Shown: piece after piece, positions 18,990-28,729 of the stretch
Layout of the letters: each line of letters begins with the position of its first letter
How positions within the stretch are numbered: the first letter of the stretch is position 1
Assembly (NCBI RefSeq): GCF_004331645.1
Contig: NZ_SJSK01000003.1
Location: 744,301-808,300 of the forward strand
Source: Pedobacter frigiditerrae
GTDB taxonomy: Bacteria; Bacteroidota; Bacteroidia; Sphingobacteriales; Sphingobacteriaceae
Length of the DNA stretch: 64,000 nt
Direction of reading: 5' to 3'
Position numbers and translations under genes: made by a program
Notes under the pieces: model-generated
Seen by the model: the letters and a program-made list of their open reading frames with translations, nothing else
Database searches by the model: none
What the model was told of the DNA's origin: nothing

Positions 18990-20048
18990 ATGAGCACACA
19001 ATCAACATATAAATATCCAAAAATCTTCAAATTAGAAAGCGGAAAGAAACTACGCACTCTAGAAATTGCTTATCAAACTTTTGGCAAATTAAATGCTAAT
19101 AAAGATAATGTGGTTTGGGCTTGCCACGCACTTACAGCAAATGCTGATGTGTTAGATTGGTGGGAAGGATTATTTGGAAACAATGCATTATTTAATCCTA
19201 ATGAGCACTTTATAGTTTGCGCTAACATTTTAGGTTCAAACTATGGGACAACAAATCCGTTAAGTGAAAATCCAATAACAGGTCAACCGTATTATTTATC
19301 TTTTCCAGAATTTACCATTAGAGATTTAGCTTCAGCACATCATTTATTAGCTAATCATTTAGGAATAGATACTGTAAAAGTTTTAATTGGTGGTTCCTTA
19401 GGTGGACAACAGGCTTTAGAATGGTCATTATCTAAAACTCAAACTATAGAAAACTTGGTTTTAGTGGCTACAAATGCTGTACATTCTCCATGGGGAATAG
19501 CTTTTAACGAAAGTCAACGTTTGGCAATTAGCGCAGATAGAACATTTTACGCAAACCAGCCAACTGGCGGATTAAAAGGTTTAAAAGTAGCCCGTAGCAT
19601 CGCTTTATTGTCTTATCGCACTTATCAGGCATACGCAGATACGCAATTAGAAAGTGTTAACGATAAAACTACTGGTTATAGAGCTGCATCTTACCAAAAT
19701 TATCAAGGTGAGAAATTATGTAAACGCTTCAATGCATACAGCTACTGGTATTTAAGCAAAGCGATGGATAGTCACAATGTTGGTCGTGGTAGAAAAAGTA
19801 TTGCAGCAGCGTTAGATGAAGTGAAAGCCAACACCTTAGTTGTTGGGATAGAAAACGATGTTCTTTTTCCTATAGTTGAACAACAATATTTGGCTAAAAA
19901 TATTAATGGCGCACAATTTAGCAGTATCAGTTGCGCTTATGGCCATGATGGTTTTTTGATTGAAACTGATAAACTGACAAACATTATAGGCACCTTTTTA
20001 AAAGAGAGTGCAAACAAGAAAATTATAAAATTAAACAGAACAGCTTAG
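18990..20048 (+). CDS. metX: Homoserine O-acetyltransferase MetX
   Basis: 352 residues, alpha/beta-hydrolase fold. It has the MetX hallmark ANILGSNYGTTNP, the nucleophile Ser136 in IGGSLGGQQALEW, and the late Asp (ENDVLFPI) and His (YGHDGFLIE) of the triad. It acetylates homoserine with acetyl-CoA, supplying MetY. It is nine bases after metY in the riboswitch-controlled operon. Confidence 0.94.
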   Translation: MSTQSTYKYPKIFKLESGKKLRTLEIAYQTFGKLNANKDNVVWACHALTANADVLDWWEGLFGNNALFNPNEHFIVCANILGSNYGTTNPLSENPITGQPYYLSFPEFTIRDLASAHHLLANHLGIDTVKVLIGGSLGGQQALEWSLSKTQTIENLVLVATNAVHSPWGIAFNESQRLAISADRTFYANQPTGGLKGLKVARSIALLSYRTYQAYADTQLESVNDKTTGYRAASYQNYQGEKLCKRFNAYSYWYLSKAMDSHNVGRGRKSIAAALDEVKANTLVVGIENDVLFPIVEQQYLAKNINGAQFSSISCAYGHDGFLIETDKLTNIIGTFLKESANKKIIKLNRTA

Positions 20049-20118
20049 ATCGTTTCTCGTCCATCGTTGTGCGTTTCAAGCAATAACGAAGTACGAATAA
20101 CGAATAACGAACAAAAAA

Positions 20119-21360
20119 ATGAGCAAGAAACTTAAAATAGGATTATTTGGATTTGGGGTGGTTGGACAAGGATTACACGACATTATTCGCGGGCAAAACC
20201 TTAATTTAGAGATTGTTAAAATAGCTATTAAAAACCCTGAAAAGAAACGCAGTTTAGATGCACATCTTTTTACTACTTCTCACGAAGAGATTTTAAATGA
20301 CCCAGAAATAAATACAATTGTAGAATTAATTGATGATGCTGATGCAGCTTTTAGAATTGCTAAAACGGCATTAAGTAATGGCAAAAATGTAGTATCTGCC
20401 AACAAAAAAATGATTGCCTTACATTTAGCAGAGTTAGTTCAACTACAAGCAGATAATGGAACATCTTTACTTTATGAAGGTGCTGTTTGCGGAAGTATTC
20501 CAATTATCAGAAACCTAGAGGAGTATTATGATAATGAACTTTTACATGGAATTAGTGGAATTTTCAATGGTTCATCAAATTATATTTTATCTAAAATATT
20601 TAATGAAGGTTTGGCTTACTCTACTGCTTTAAAACAAGCGCAAGATTTAGGTTTTGCAGAAACTGACCCAATTTTAGACGTTGGAGGTTATGACCCTAAG
20701 TTTAAATTAACAATAGCTACCGCTCACGCTTATGGCTTATTTATTAATCCAGATAAGATATTAAATGTTGGTATTCAAAATATTTCTGATGCTGATATTC
20801 AATATGCTAGAGAGAAAAACTTCAAGATAAAATTGGTGCCAACAGCAAGAAAAATTAGCACTAAACAGGTTGTAACTTTTGTGCTTCCAAAATTTGTTAA
20901 GGCTGATGATTTCCTTTACAATGTTGAAAATGAATACAATGGCGTAACTGTTCAAGCTGCTTTTGCAGATAAACAATTTTTCTTTGGTAAAGGTGCAGGC
21001 GGTCATCCAACTGGTGCAGCCGTACTTTCAGATATTGCAGCTTTGCGTTATGAGTATCGTTACGAGTATAAAAAATACCATCAACAAAACGGTCTAATTC
21101 ATACGGATAAAGTTAGCATTGAAGTTTATTTACGTTACGTTCACGAGTACACAGTAGAGAAATTACAAGTTGAAAATATCTCAGAGCGATTCTCTCGCAA
21201 CGATTATAAATATGTAATTGGAAGCGTGAGTTTAAAGAGCCTTATAGAAAATAGAGATCTACTTTTAAATAAAGATGTGTTTATCGCACAGACTGGCAAG
21301 TTAACTTACAGTCAACAAGATATTGCTGCCATCGCCGAAGAAGGCGTGCTAGTAAACTAA
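20119..21360 (+). CDS. hom: Homoserine dehydrogenase
   Basis: 413 residues. The NAD(P)-binding segment GLFGFGVVGQGL opens the protein. The catalytic domain has SANKKMIALH, YEGAVCGSIPIIRN and the GIFNGSSNYILSKI and AETDPILDVGGYD signatures. A C-terminal extension of about 80 residues resembles an ACT-type tail. It reduces aspartate semialdehyde to homoserine, the precursor used by MetX. It is 70 bases after metX; the gap contains short direct repeats of ACGAATA but no terminator, so it is probably the last gene of the operon. Confidence 0.92.
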   Translation: MSKKLKIGLFGFGVVGQGLHDIIRGQNLNLEIVKIAIKNPEKKRSLDAHLFTTSHEEILNDPEINTIVELIDDADAAFRIAKTALSNGKNVVSANKKMIALHLAELVQLQADNGTSLLYEGAVCGSIPIIRNLEEYYDNELLHGISGIFNGSSNYILSKIFNEGLAYSTALKQAQDLGFAETDPILDVGGYDPKFKLTIATAHAYGLFINPDKILNVGIQNISDADIQYAREKNFKIKLVPTARKISTKQVVTFVLPKFVKADDFLYNVENEYNGVTVQAAFADKQFFFGKGAGGHPTGAAVLSDIAALRYEYRYEYKKYHQQNGLIHTDKVSIEVYLRYVHEYTVEKLQVENISERFSRNDYKYVIGSVSLKSLIENRDLLLNKDVFIAQTGKLTYSQQDIAAIAEEGVLVN

Positions 21361-21433
21361 AAATTATTTTGTTTTGTTTTGATTGCAAATTGCCTCGATT
21401 TCATCCATCGGGGCTTTTGCTATCTAGGTTATT

Positions 21434-21502
21434 GTCATTCTGAGTGCAACGAAGAATCTCTGTGTAGTTTTGAAGAAGATATTTTTCACTGTGTTCAGAA
21501 TG
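21434..21502. repeat. Interspersed palindromic element (GTCATTCTGAG family)
   Basis: The ends GTCATTCTGAG and TTCAGAATG are inverted, with GAAGAATCT inside. Related ends occur at 34302-34362, 35338-35396 and 53923-54064, so this is one copy of an iterated intergenic element. Confidence 0.6.
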
Positions 21503-21512
21503 TAAAAATAAA

Positions 21513-21535
21513 AAGGTCTGTGATTTACAGACCTT
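21513..21535. terminator. Terminator between hom and the E2 gene
   Basis: Perfect 9-bp stem AAGGTCTGT / ACAGACCTT with a GATTT loop. It is T-rich on the minus-strand side (TTTTTATTTTTAC). It separates the convergent hom and E2 genes. Confidence 0.7.
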
Positions 21536-21588
21536 ACGATTATTTCTTGAAAGTAGTCCATTGAACTAATGAACCAATGGCTAATAAA

Positions 21589-22935
21589 CTAACTAATCTC
21601 TCTATTGATATCCCAGTTTTCTAAATAATCTGCCACTCGGCGAACAAAAGAACCTCCCAAAGCACCATCAACAACTCTATGGTCATAAGAAAGCGAAAGA
21701 AACATCATGTGACGAATAGCTATCACATCACCAAATTCTGTTTCTAGAACTGCAGGTTTCTTTTTAATAGCACCAACGGCTAAAATAGCAACTTGAGGTT
21801 GATTAATAATTGGGGTTCCCATTACGTTTCCAAAAGAACCAACATTGGTTAATGTGAAAGTACCGTTTTGAGTTTCGTCTGGTTTTAATTTCGAATTACG
21901 AGCACGAGAAGCTAAATCGTTAACTGCTTTTGTTAAACCCACTAAATTTAACTGGTCGGCATTTTTAATAACAGGGACAATTAGATTTCCACTTGGCAAA
22001 GCTGCTGCCATACCAATATTAATATCTCTTTTTTTAATGATTTGCGTGCCATTTACAGTTACATTAATCATCGGGAAATCTTTTATCGCTCTACTAACCG
22101 CTTCGATAAATATTGGGGTAAAAGTTATTTTTTCATTCTCACGCTGCTCAAATGCTTTTTTTACCTTATCTCTCCACTTTACCATATTAGTCACATCGGC
22201 TTCAACAAAAGAAGTAACGTGTGGAGAAGTTTGCTTACTCATCACCATATGCTCAGCAATCAGTTTACGCATTCTATCCATTTCAATAATCTCATCGCCA
22301 CCACTAACCGAAGTTACTGGTTGAGATTTAGGAACTTCTGTTTTTGTAGCTTGAACTGGTGGTGGAGCTTGCGTTGCAACTTGAATTACCTTCTCTGGAG
22401 CACCACTATTTTTACTTTGTATATAATTTAATAAATCGTCCTTTGTTAAACGACCTTCAGCACCACTTCCTTGAATTTGATCTAGTTGGGCTAGCGAAAT
22501 ATTTTCTTGAGCAGCAATGCTTTTCACCAAAGGCGAATAAAATCGCTCTGAGGCTGCGAAATCAATTGATTGAGCAGCTGTTTGATTATCTTGTGGTAAT
22601 TGTTCGGCACCAGGAATACTTTCTACTGGCGCACTTACCGAAGTAGTTTCTTCAACTGTTGGCTTTTCAAAAACAGGCGTACTTTCTACATTACCATCTG
22701 TTTCAATTATTGCAATCACAGCACCAACTTGAACAACGTCATCAGTTGCAAAAAGTTGTTTCACCAATTTACCAGCCACAGGAGATGGAACTTCAGAATC
22801 TACCTTATCGGTTGCAATCTCTAAAATAGTATCATCCAGTTGAATCATATCCCCTGGTTGTTTATTCCATTTAATGATGGTTGCCTCTGCAACGCTCTCT
22901 CCCATTTTCGGTAACAATAATTCGTATTGAGCCAT
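21589..22935 (-). CDS. 2-oxo acid dehydrogenase E2 (dihydrolipoamide acyltransferase)
   Basis: 448 residues from ATG 22935. One lipoyl domain carries the lipoylated Lys44 in EIATDKVDSEVPS. A Pro/Ala-rich linker follows, then an E3-binding domain (FYSPLVKSIAAQ to GRLTKDDLLNYI) and the catalytic domain ending SYDHRVVDGALGG. It transfers acyl groups to CoA in pyruvate, 2-oxoglutarate or branched-chain complexes; with no E1 or E3 gene nearby I cannot say which. The frame is open to ATG 22971, but the promoter box at 22969-22976 overlaps that codon, so 22935 is the start. Confidence 0.9.
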   Translation of the reverse strand: MAQYELLLPKMGESVAEATIIKWNKQPGDMIQLDDTILEIATDKVDSEVPSPVAGKLVKQLFATDDVVQVGAVIAIIETDGNVESTPVFEKPTVEETTSVSAPVESIPGAEQLPQDNQTAAQSIDFAASERFYSPLVKSIAAQENISLAQLDQIQGSGAEGRLTKDDLLNYIQSKNSGAPEKVIQVATQAPPPVQATKTEVPKSQPVTSVSGGDEIIEMDRMRKLIAEHMVMSKQTSPHVTSFVEADVTNMVKWRDKVKKAFEQRENEKITFTPIFIEAVSRAIKDFPMINVTVNGTQIIKKRDINIGMAAALPSGNLIVPVIKNADQLNLVGLTKAVNDLASRARNSKLKPDETQNGTFTLTNVGSFGNVMGTPIINQPQVAILAVGAIKKKPAVLETEFGDVIAIRHMMFLSLSYDHRVVDGALGGSFVRRVADYLENWDINREIS

Positions 22936-22968
22936 ATTGTCTGATTGTTTATAATTGGTAATCGAGCG

Positions 22969-23001
22969 CAAAAGTACGCCTTTTTACCTATTTATTTCAA
23001 A
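22969..23001 (-). promoter_or_regulatory. Promoter of the E2 gene
   Basis: On the minus strand TTTG (23001-22998), 21 bases, TACTTTTG (22976-22969). It lies partly inside the 3' end of cinA. Confidence 0.6.
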
Positions 23002-24239
23002 TCTTGTTTCAAGAGATTTAAAAGCATGGTTAAAGCTGCTGTTGCAGAACGTTCTATATTTTGAATTCGTTTATTGCTAAAAGTGAATAATTTAGCAATA
23101 GTTTGATTTTTGGATGAGATAGCAATCCACACTGTGCCAACGGGTTTTCCTGGCATACCGCCGTCTGGCCCAGCAATACCACTAACCGCAATTGCATAAT
23201 CGGTTTTGAAATGGTCAATTGCACCCTCGGCCATTTCTTTTACAGTTTGTTCGCTTACTGCACCAAATTCAGTTAGGGTTTGATGTTTAACTCCAAGAAT
23301 AGATTCCTTTAAATCGTAAGAATAAGCAACTGCACCACCAGCAAAAACCGCAGATGAACCTGCGTGCTGTGTCAATAAATGAGCAATATATCCACCTGTA
23401 CAACTTTCTGCAGTAGAGAGTGTCAAGCTGTTAGTCCTCATTAAATCTAAGATTGCTTTTTCTAAAGCCACGTCATCTTCTGCTGCAACAAAGGTTTTAA
23501 TTCTTTCTATAATTTGTTGAGCATATAAATTTACCTCTGTTTTTAAGGCAATTTCAGCATTACCAATGGCGCTTAATCGCAACCTCACCTGACCAAGTTT
23601 CGGTAAATAAGCTAATTTAATATGACTCGGTAAAGCATCTTCTAAATCTTCTATTTGTTGAGCTAAAAAAGATTCTCCTTGTCCGATTGTTAAAATGGTT
23701 TTATGTACGATAAAAGGTAATTCGAATGCTTTTTGTAAGCGAGGAAGAATTTCGTCTTCCATTAAATACATCATCTCAAAGGGAACACCTGGCATAGAGA
23801 CAATAATTTTTCCATCTACATCAAACCACATACAGGGTGCAGTTCCATTTTTATTTTGAATTACGATACAGCCATCTGGAACATCAGCCTGTCGCCTATT
23901 TAAATCAATCATTGGCCTATTCAGCTTAGCAAAAAGACCTTCAACGTGAGCCAATGTTTCAGCATCTCTTCTCAAAGGCATATTGAAATATTTAGACAAG
24001 GTAAGCTTGGTAATATCATCCTTTGTTGGCCCCAATCCGCCAGTTATTAAAATGATGTTTGCTCTTTTTTTAGCTTCATCCAAGGCTTGTATAATATGTG
24101 CTGCGTCATCAGAAACTGAAGTAATTTGTTTTACACTAATTCCAATCTTATTCAGCTCCTTACCCATCCAAGCAGAGTTTGTATCTACTATCTGACCAAT
24201 CAATATTTCGTCGCCTATGGTGATGATTTCCGCTAACAT
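22992..24239 (-). CDS. cinA: CinA-like protein (MocF domain plus nicotinamide-nucleotide amidase)
   Basis: 415 residues, full length. The N-terminal molybdopterin-binding-like domain has ITIGDEILIGQIVDTNS and ITGGLGPTKDDIT. The C-terminal CinA/PncC amidase domain has STAESCTGGYIAHLLT and AVSGIAGPDGGMPGKPVGTV. PncC-type domains deamidate nicotinamide mononucleotide; the N-terminal part is an ADP-ribose pyrophosphatase-like domain in characterised CinA proteins. It is six bases downstream of the LptD-like gene. Confidence 0.93.
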   Translation of the reverse strand: MLAEIITIGDEILIGQIVDTNSAWMGKELNKIGISVKQITSVSDDAAHIIQALDEAKKRANIILITGGLGPTKDDITKLTLSKYFNMPLRRDAETLAHVEGLFAKLNRPMIDLNRRQADVPDGCIVIQNKNGTAPCMWFDVDGKIIVSMPGVPFEMMYLMEDEILPRLQKAFELPFIVHKTILTIGQGESFLAQQIEDLEDALPSHIKLAYLPKLGQVRLRLSAIGNAEIALKTEVNLYAQQIIERIKTFVAAEDDVALEKAILDLMRTNSLTLSTAESCTGGYIAHLLTQHAGSSAVFAGGAVAYSYDLKESILGVKHQTLTEFGAVSEQTVKEMAEGAIDHFKTDYAIAVSGIAGPDGGMPGKPVGTVWIAISSKNQTIAKLFTFSNKRIQNIERSATAALTMLLNLLKQDLK

Positions 24240-24245
24240 ATATTT

Positions 24246-26963
24246 TTAGTATTTGGTATAATAACCTTTTCTCTTGCTCAACTTCAAATCTTGAAGAACA
24301 GATGCCTTCACTTTAATGTCAATAGAATAACTTTGATAAGCACCAAAAGGAATCCAACTCGCACTTAAATCCCAGCAATGTAAATCTCTATAAATGGCAA
24401 AAGAAGTATATGAAATGTTTTTAGCCTTAAAATCATAGCCAGAGTTAAATTGGATTTTCCATTTTGGAGTTAAATTAAAATCACCATTAAAATTTAAGGT
24501 ATTACTAATTGTTCTAGTTTCTTTTCTTCCTAGGGGGTTGCTGTAGTTAAAGCTATAAGAAAGTGCAATGTTCCAAGGAATGTTAAAATCAACAAAGGCA
24601 TTTGGGTCTCTACTTATTGCTTGCAATCTGTCTGTTTCTTCTTGAGTTCTTCCCGCTGCAGGAGTTTGATTTTTAACATCTTCCACATTTTTATTACGAC
24701 TTTTTAAAGCGTCTGGATTAAAACTGAAATCTGTTGAGAAAGTTACGCTAGTGATACGAGGCAAACGATAACTGTCAACTTCACGATAACTAGGAAGGAT
24801 TGATTGATTAGCAGTGCCTGCATTAACAACTGTACCAACATTTTTAACGGCATAAGGACTTAATGAACCACTAAAATTAAAACCTAACTTATCAGTAAAT
24901 TGTGAACGTCCGCCAAAGCTAATAGGTGCTAATTTCATACTGTCAGCTACAAAATTATAAGAACTAGAAAACGTTAAACCTTGAATGATAGGAATTTTCT
25001 TTTCACCTGTTCCAGTGGTATCTTTTGCTGAGGCTACTTTTAATTCCACATTATTATCTAATGAAAAACCAATTGAAGCTTGTTTTCCAGCTGAGGGTCC
25101 GCCATAAATTCCTTGTTCAAAAATTGAGTATTTTAATCTCTTACCTTGATAATCTTCAACATACCTACCAGTCTTTACACTTTTACCTGGCCTTAAATCA
25201 TTTGTATATAATTCTTGGTCTTTATAATATCCAAAATTACTTGATGAAAAATCTGGTTTGTAAGAGAAGCTAAAGTTAGGTGTCATTACGTGGCTAAAAC
25301 CCTTAATTTTACCCAAGTTTGCAAACTTTTTCCTAAAATAGAGCTTGGTAGACATTCCAGTACTCAAAGTATATTCTCCTGCTCTTTTAAAACCATTAAC
25401 TGTATCTGTAACAACTGTTGGAGAACCTGTTGGATTTTCTAGGTAACGATTGTTGATGGTTTGAAAATACCAACGTTCATTATAATTAACACTGGTATTA
25501 AAGTTTAGGTATTGAAATAAATTGAATGGTAAACTGATTGGAATGTTATGCTGAAAACCATTTTTAAATCTTTTTAGCCCATCTTTATCAAAAAGCATAT
25601 CTTCTCTGGTATTAACCGTATTACTGGCCTGTAAACTATAACCTACAGTTAGTTTCTGATACCACTTTTGTTCTCCCACACTATTCTTTCCGTAAAATGG
25701 AGTAAGTGTAGACATATTTAAACTAACTTGAGGTAGGGTTAAGCTAATTGTTTTTGCTTGTGTTTCTTGACTGTGAGAAAGTGCTGCTGTTAGGTTAAAC
25801 AATCCATCGCCAAAAACTTTACCATAGGCAATACTAGAGCTTAAGGTGTTTTGTGCAATCTGATTAATATCATAACTAGCATTAGCCGCAGTTGTGCTAA
25901 AGTATGTACTTGTTCCAGCATTTACCGAAGCACTAAATGTAGTCCCTGGCCTTGCATTAGCGTTCTGGCTGTGAGTCCATCCAATGTGAAAATTTTTCTG
26001 AGGTTTATATTCTGGGGTTCCTTCTAAACCATTTCTGGTACTAGAATAAGCTAAGTTTAAATTGCCACCATATTTGTAGCGTTTCAAATAATTTGTTCCT
26101 AAGTTTAAATCATAAGAACCATTGGTGAAGATATTACCAGTTACTTTAGCATCCCAATAATCACTTAAAATCACATAATATCCGCCATTTGTTAAAGAGA
26201 AACCCTTTGTGGCATCTTCTCCAGGGGTTGGTAAAATAAAACCAGATGATTTTTTATTTGGTTTGGGGAAAAATGCAAAAGGTAAACCCAATGGCATTGG
26301 AATTCGTTCAAATTCAAAATATACTGGTCCAGTAATAATGTGATTCTCAGTAGCAATACCTTTAGTAATATGCAAACCGAAATGCGGCTCTGGTAAATTA
26401 CACGTACTATATGTTGTTCCAGAAACGTGAAATTCATTGTCGGGTTGAACTTTTGTTCTTCCCCCTGTGAAAAAACCACCTTCTTGTTCTTTAAAAATAC
26501 CATCTACATTACCTTTTCCAGTCTTTGTATTATAACTTATAGAATCAGCAATCCCTGTTCCATCAGTTCCCATTTTAAAAATAGGTCTGCCATAATATTT
26601 GCCCTTATCATTTGTGATACCTCTAGCAAAAATGATGTTGTTTTTTGAGTCGTATCTAATGTATTCTGCATCTAATTCAAAGGTTTCATAAATAACCCTC
26701 GCCTTGCCGTATAGATGCATTATTCCATTTTTTTTATCAATATGGGTCGAATCATTTGCAAAGTGCTCAATCTTATCATCAAGTCCACCAGCACCTTTTT
26801 TCATCTTAACCTTAGTTGTATCTTTTTTAGATGTATCTATTGGTTTAGCGATTTGTTTGGGTACTTGCTGAAAAAAAATCGTAGATGTTGCGAGTGCTTT
26901 ATTACCAACAGATGTTAATAAAAGAGTAAACGTTATAAAAATGATGTATCTTAAAAGTTTCAA
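24246..26963 (-). CDS. Putative LPS-assembly outer-membrane protein (LptD-like)
   Basis: 905 residues from TTG 26963; no ATG precedes the signal peptide KLLRYIIFITFTLLLTS. After a Lys-rich linker, an OstA/LptA-like segment (HLYGKARVIYETFELDAEYI, around 75-110) leads into a long beta-barrel with repeated alternating strands. The C-terminus is SKRKGYYTKY. LptD inserts lipopolysaccharide into the outer leaflet; Bacteroidota homologues are large and divergent like this one. It is divergent from the amidase gene, with promoter signals in the 56-base gap. Confidence 0.83.
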   Translation of the reverse strand: MKLLRYIIFITFTLLLTSVGNKALATSTIFFQQVPKQIAKPIDTSKKDTTKVKMKKGAGGLDDKIEHFANDSTHIDKKNGIMHLYGKARVIYETFELDAEYIRYDSKNNIIFARGITNDKGKYYGRPIFKMGTDGTGIADSISYNTKTGKGNVDGIFKEQEGGFFTGGRTKVQPDNEFHVSGTTYSTCNLPEPHFGLHITKGIATENHIITGPVYFEFERIPMPLGLPFAFFPKPNKKSSGFILPTPGEDATKGFSLTNGGYYVILSDYWDAKVTGNIFTNGSYDLNLGTNYLKRYKYGGNLNLAYSSTRNGLEGTPEYKPQKNFHIGWTHSQNANARPGTTFSASVNAGTSTYFSTTAANASYDINQIAQNTLSSSIAYGKVFGDGLFNLTAALSHSQETQAKTISLTLPQVSLNMSTLTPFYGKNSVGEQKWYQKLTVGYSLQASNTVNTREDMLFDKDGLKRFKNGFQHNIPISLPFNLFQYLNFNTSVNYNERWYFQTINNRYLENPTGSPTVVTDTVNGFKRAGEYTLSTGMSTKLYFRKKFANLGKIKGFSHVMTPNFSFSYKPDFSSSNFGYYKDQELYTNDLRPGKSVKTGRYVEDYQGKRLKYSIFEQGIYGGPSAGKQASIGFSLDNNVELKVASAKDTTGTGEKKIPIIQGLTFSSSYNFVADSMKLAPISFGGRSQFTDKLGFNFSGSLSPYAVKNVGTVVNAGTANQSILPSYREVDSYRLPRITSVTFSTDFSFNPDALKSRNKNVEDVKNQTPAAGRTQEETDRLQAISRDPNAFVDFNIPWNIALSYSFNYSNPLGRKETRTISNTLNFNGDFNLTPKWKIQFNSGYDFKAKNISYTSFAIYRDLHCWDLSASWIPFGAYQSYSIDIKVKASVLQDLKLSKRKGYYTKY

Positions 26964-26979
26964 ATTCGTGTGTGAATGT

Positions 26980-26987
26980 TATTTTTG
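26980..26987 (+). promoter_or_regulatory. TAnnTTTG -7 box for the first amidase gene
   Basis: TATTTTTG, 32 bases upstream of ATG 27020. It overlaps the longer possible reading frame starting at 26972, which argues for the later start. Confidence 0.55.
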
Positions 26988-27019
26988 CAATAATGTTTAT
27001 CCCAAAACGTTCAAAATTA

Positions 27020-27898
27020 ATGAAAAATATACCATTGGTTAGGTCAAAAGCAATTTTGATTGTACTTATTTCTATCATATCTATCTTAGGTATTGATAAT
27101 CAACTAATTGCACAAGAATACAAAATTAAAACAATTGTAATTGATGCAGGTCATGGAGGTAAAGATGGAAGCACGAGAGGCTCATATTATACAGAAAAAG
27201 ATGTTGCGCTTAAAACTGCCATCAGATTAGGTAAGCTAATTGAAGAGAACATGAAAGATGTTAAGGTAATCTTAACACGAAATGATGATACTTTTGTTCC
27301 TCTTTATGAGCGTATCGCCATCGCAAATAATGCAAAAGCAGATTTATTCATCTCCATACATTGTAATGATATGCCGGTTGTTAGCAGTCGTTACATAAGT
27401 GGTTACACCAGAAATAAAAAAGGCAAAAAAGTTCCTGTTTACAAAACTAGGTATGCAAAAAGTACTTCTACAAGAGGTGTAGAGACTTTTGTGTCTGGTA
27501 GCGGAAGAATAAATGAACAAGATGCAGCCATTAAGCGAGAAAATGCATCTATCTTTTTAGAGGATAATTATAAAGAGAATTACGACGGTTTTAATCCTGA
27601 TGACCCAGAAAGTGCTATCATTTTATCATTAATGAAAAATACTTTTAGAACACAGAGTTTAAAATTAGCAAAAATGGTGCAAGACCAATATGTAAGCGTT
27701 GGCAGGATTAATAGAGGTGTTCAAGAAAAAAGTCTAGCTGTTTTAGCTAGAGCCGGAATGCCAGCAATATTAACAGAAATAGGCTTTATTAGCAATCAGG
27801 ACGAAGAAGACTATATGAATTCAGAAGCTGGCCAAATTGAAATTACCAATTGTCTTTTAAAAGCAATACAAGCTTATAAAGTAAGTGTAGAAATTTAG
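27020..27898 (+). CDS. N-acetylmuramoyl-L-alanine amidase (Amidase_3), first copy
   Basis: About 292 residues from ATG 27020. A signal peptide/anchor (AILIVLISIISILGI) is followed by the zinc amidase core: IVIDAGHGGKDGS, EKDV, LFISIHCND and the catalytic Glu in ILTEIGFISN. It splits the amide bond between MurNAc and the stem peptide. There is an insertion (residues about 120-150) not present in the second copy. A downstream paralogue starts 43 bases on, and an MCE protein follows. Confidence 0.9.
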   Translation: MKNIPLVRSKAILIVLISIISILGIDNQLIAQEYKIKTIVIDAGHGGKDGSTRGSYYTEKDVALKTAIRLGKLIEENMKDVKVILTRNDDTFVPLYERIAIANNAKADLFISIHCNDMPVVSSRYISGYTRNKKGKKVPVYKTRYAKSTSTRGVETFVSGSGRINEQDAAIKRENASIFLEDNYKENYDGFNPDDPESAIILSLMKNTFRTQSLKLAKMVQDQYVSVGRINRGVQEKSLAVLARAGMPAILTEIGFISNQDEEDYMNSEAGQIEITNCLLKAIQAYKVSVEI

Positions 27899-27914
27899 TT
27901 GACGATATTTATTA

Positions 27915-27922
27915 TAAATTTG
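27915..27922 (+). promoter_or_regulatory. Possible -7 box for the second amidase gene
   Basis: TAAATTTG, 18 bases upstream of ATG 27941. The -33 spacing is poor, so it is only a candidate. Confidence 0.35.
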
Positions 27923-27940
27923 CAGTTCAAACATCATTAA

Positions 27941-28714
27941 ATGAGATTAAAGTACGCCTTTTTACCACTTCTTATTCTATTTTTTATAAACATAATTGTT
28001 GCAAACGCACAAGGTTATAAAATAAAAACCATAGTAATTGATGCTGGTCATGGTGGCGTAAAACCTGGTGCAAAAGGAAAATATTCTTATGAAAAAAATG
28101 TTGCATTACAAGTTGCCTTAAAATTAGGTAAGAAATTAGAAGAAGAACTTCCAACCATTAAAATCATTCAAATTCGTAAAACTGATGTTGATGTTGATTG
28201 GTATCGCCGGGCAGAAATAGCCAATAATGCCAAAGCTGATTTATTTATATCGATACATTGCAATTCGATGGATAAGGGCAATCATTACACAAAAGGAACT
28301 GAAACTTTTGTAGGTGCTTATCGTCGTATTAACGAAATGGATGCTGGCATTAAAGAAAACGAGGACATCATTAACGATAAGAATTATAAGAAAAAAGGTA
28401 CTTACGACCCAACAGACCCTGAAGAATTAATTATGTTATCTTTGTATAAATCTCTTTACCGAGCTAAAAGTTTAGCATTGGCTAAGATGGTGCAAAAAAA
28501 CTATACAGATGTAAACAAAAGGGTTAATAGAGGTGTTAAGGAGCAAGGATTATTAATACTCCAAAGAGCAGCAATGCCTTCGATTTTAACCGAAATTGGA
28601 TTTATATCTAACCCTGCCGAAGAAGATTACATCAACTCTGCAGATGGACAAGAAGAGATTGTAAATGCAATAGTGAATGCCATCAAACAGTACAAAAAAG
28701 AAATTGAAAACTAA
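27941..28714 (+). CDS. N-acetylmuramoyl-L-alanine amidase (Amidase_3), second copy
   Basis: 257 residues with a signal peptide (NIIVANAQ). The core matches the upstream gene: IVIDAGHGGVKPGAKG, LFISIHCNS, RGVKEQGLLILQRAAMPS, ILTEIGFISN. The two are clear tandem duplicates, with this one lacking the insertion after SIHCN. It cleaves septal or side-wall peptidoglycan in the periplasm. The MCE gene starts 15 bases after its stop. Confidence 0.9.
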   Translation: MRLKYAFLPLLILFFINIIVANAQGYKIKTIVIDAGHGGVKPGAKGKYSYEKNVALQVALKLGKKLEEELPTIKIIQIRKTDVDVDWYRRAEIANNAKADLFISIHCNSMDKGNHYTKGTETFVGAYRRINEMDAGIKENEDIINDKNYKKKGTYDPTDPEELIMLSLYKSLYRAKSLALAKMVQKNYTDVNKRVNRGVKEQGLLILQRAAMPSILTEIGFISNPAEEDYINSADGQEEIVNAIVNAIKQYKKEIEN

Positions 28715-28729
28715 CAAACACCAAACTAC

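Noticed and set aside
22037..22824. Several plus-strand frames over the E2 gene
   Set aside because: They are antisense shadows of the linker and catalytic domain of the acyltransferase.
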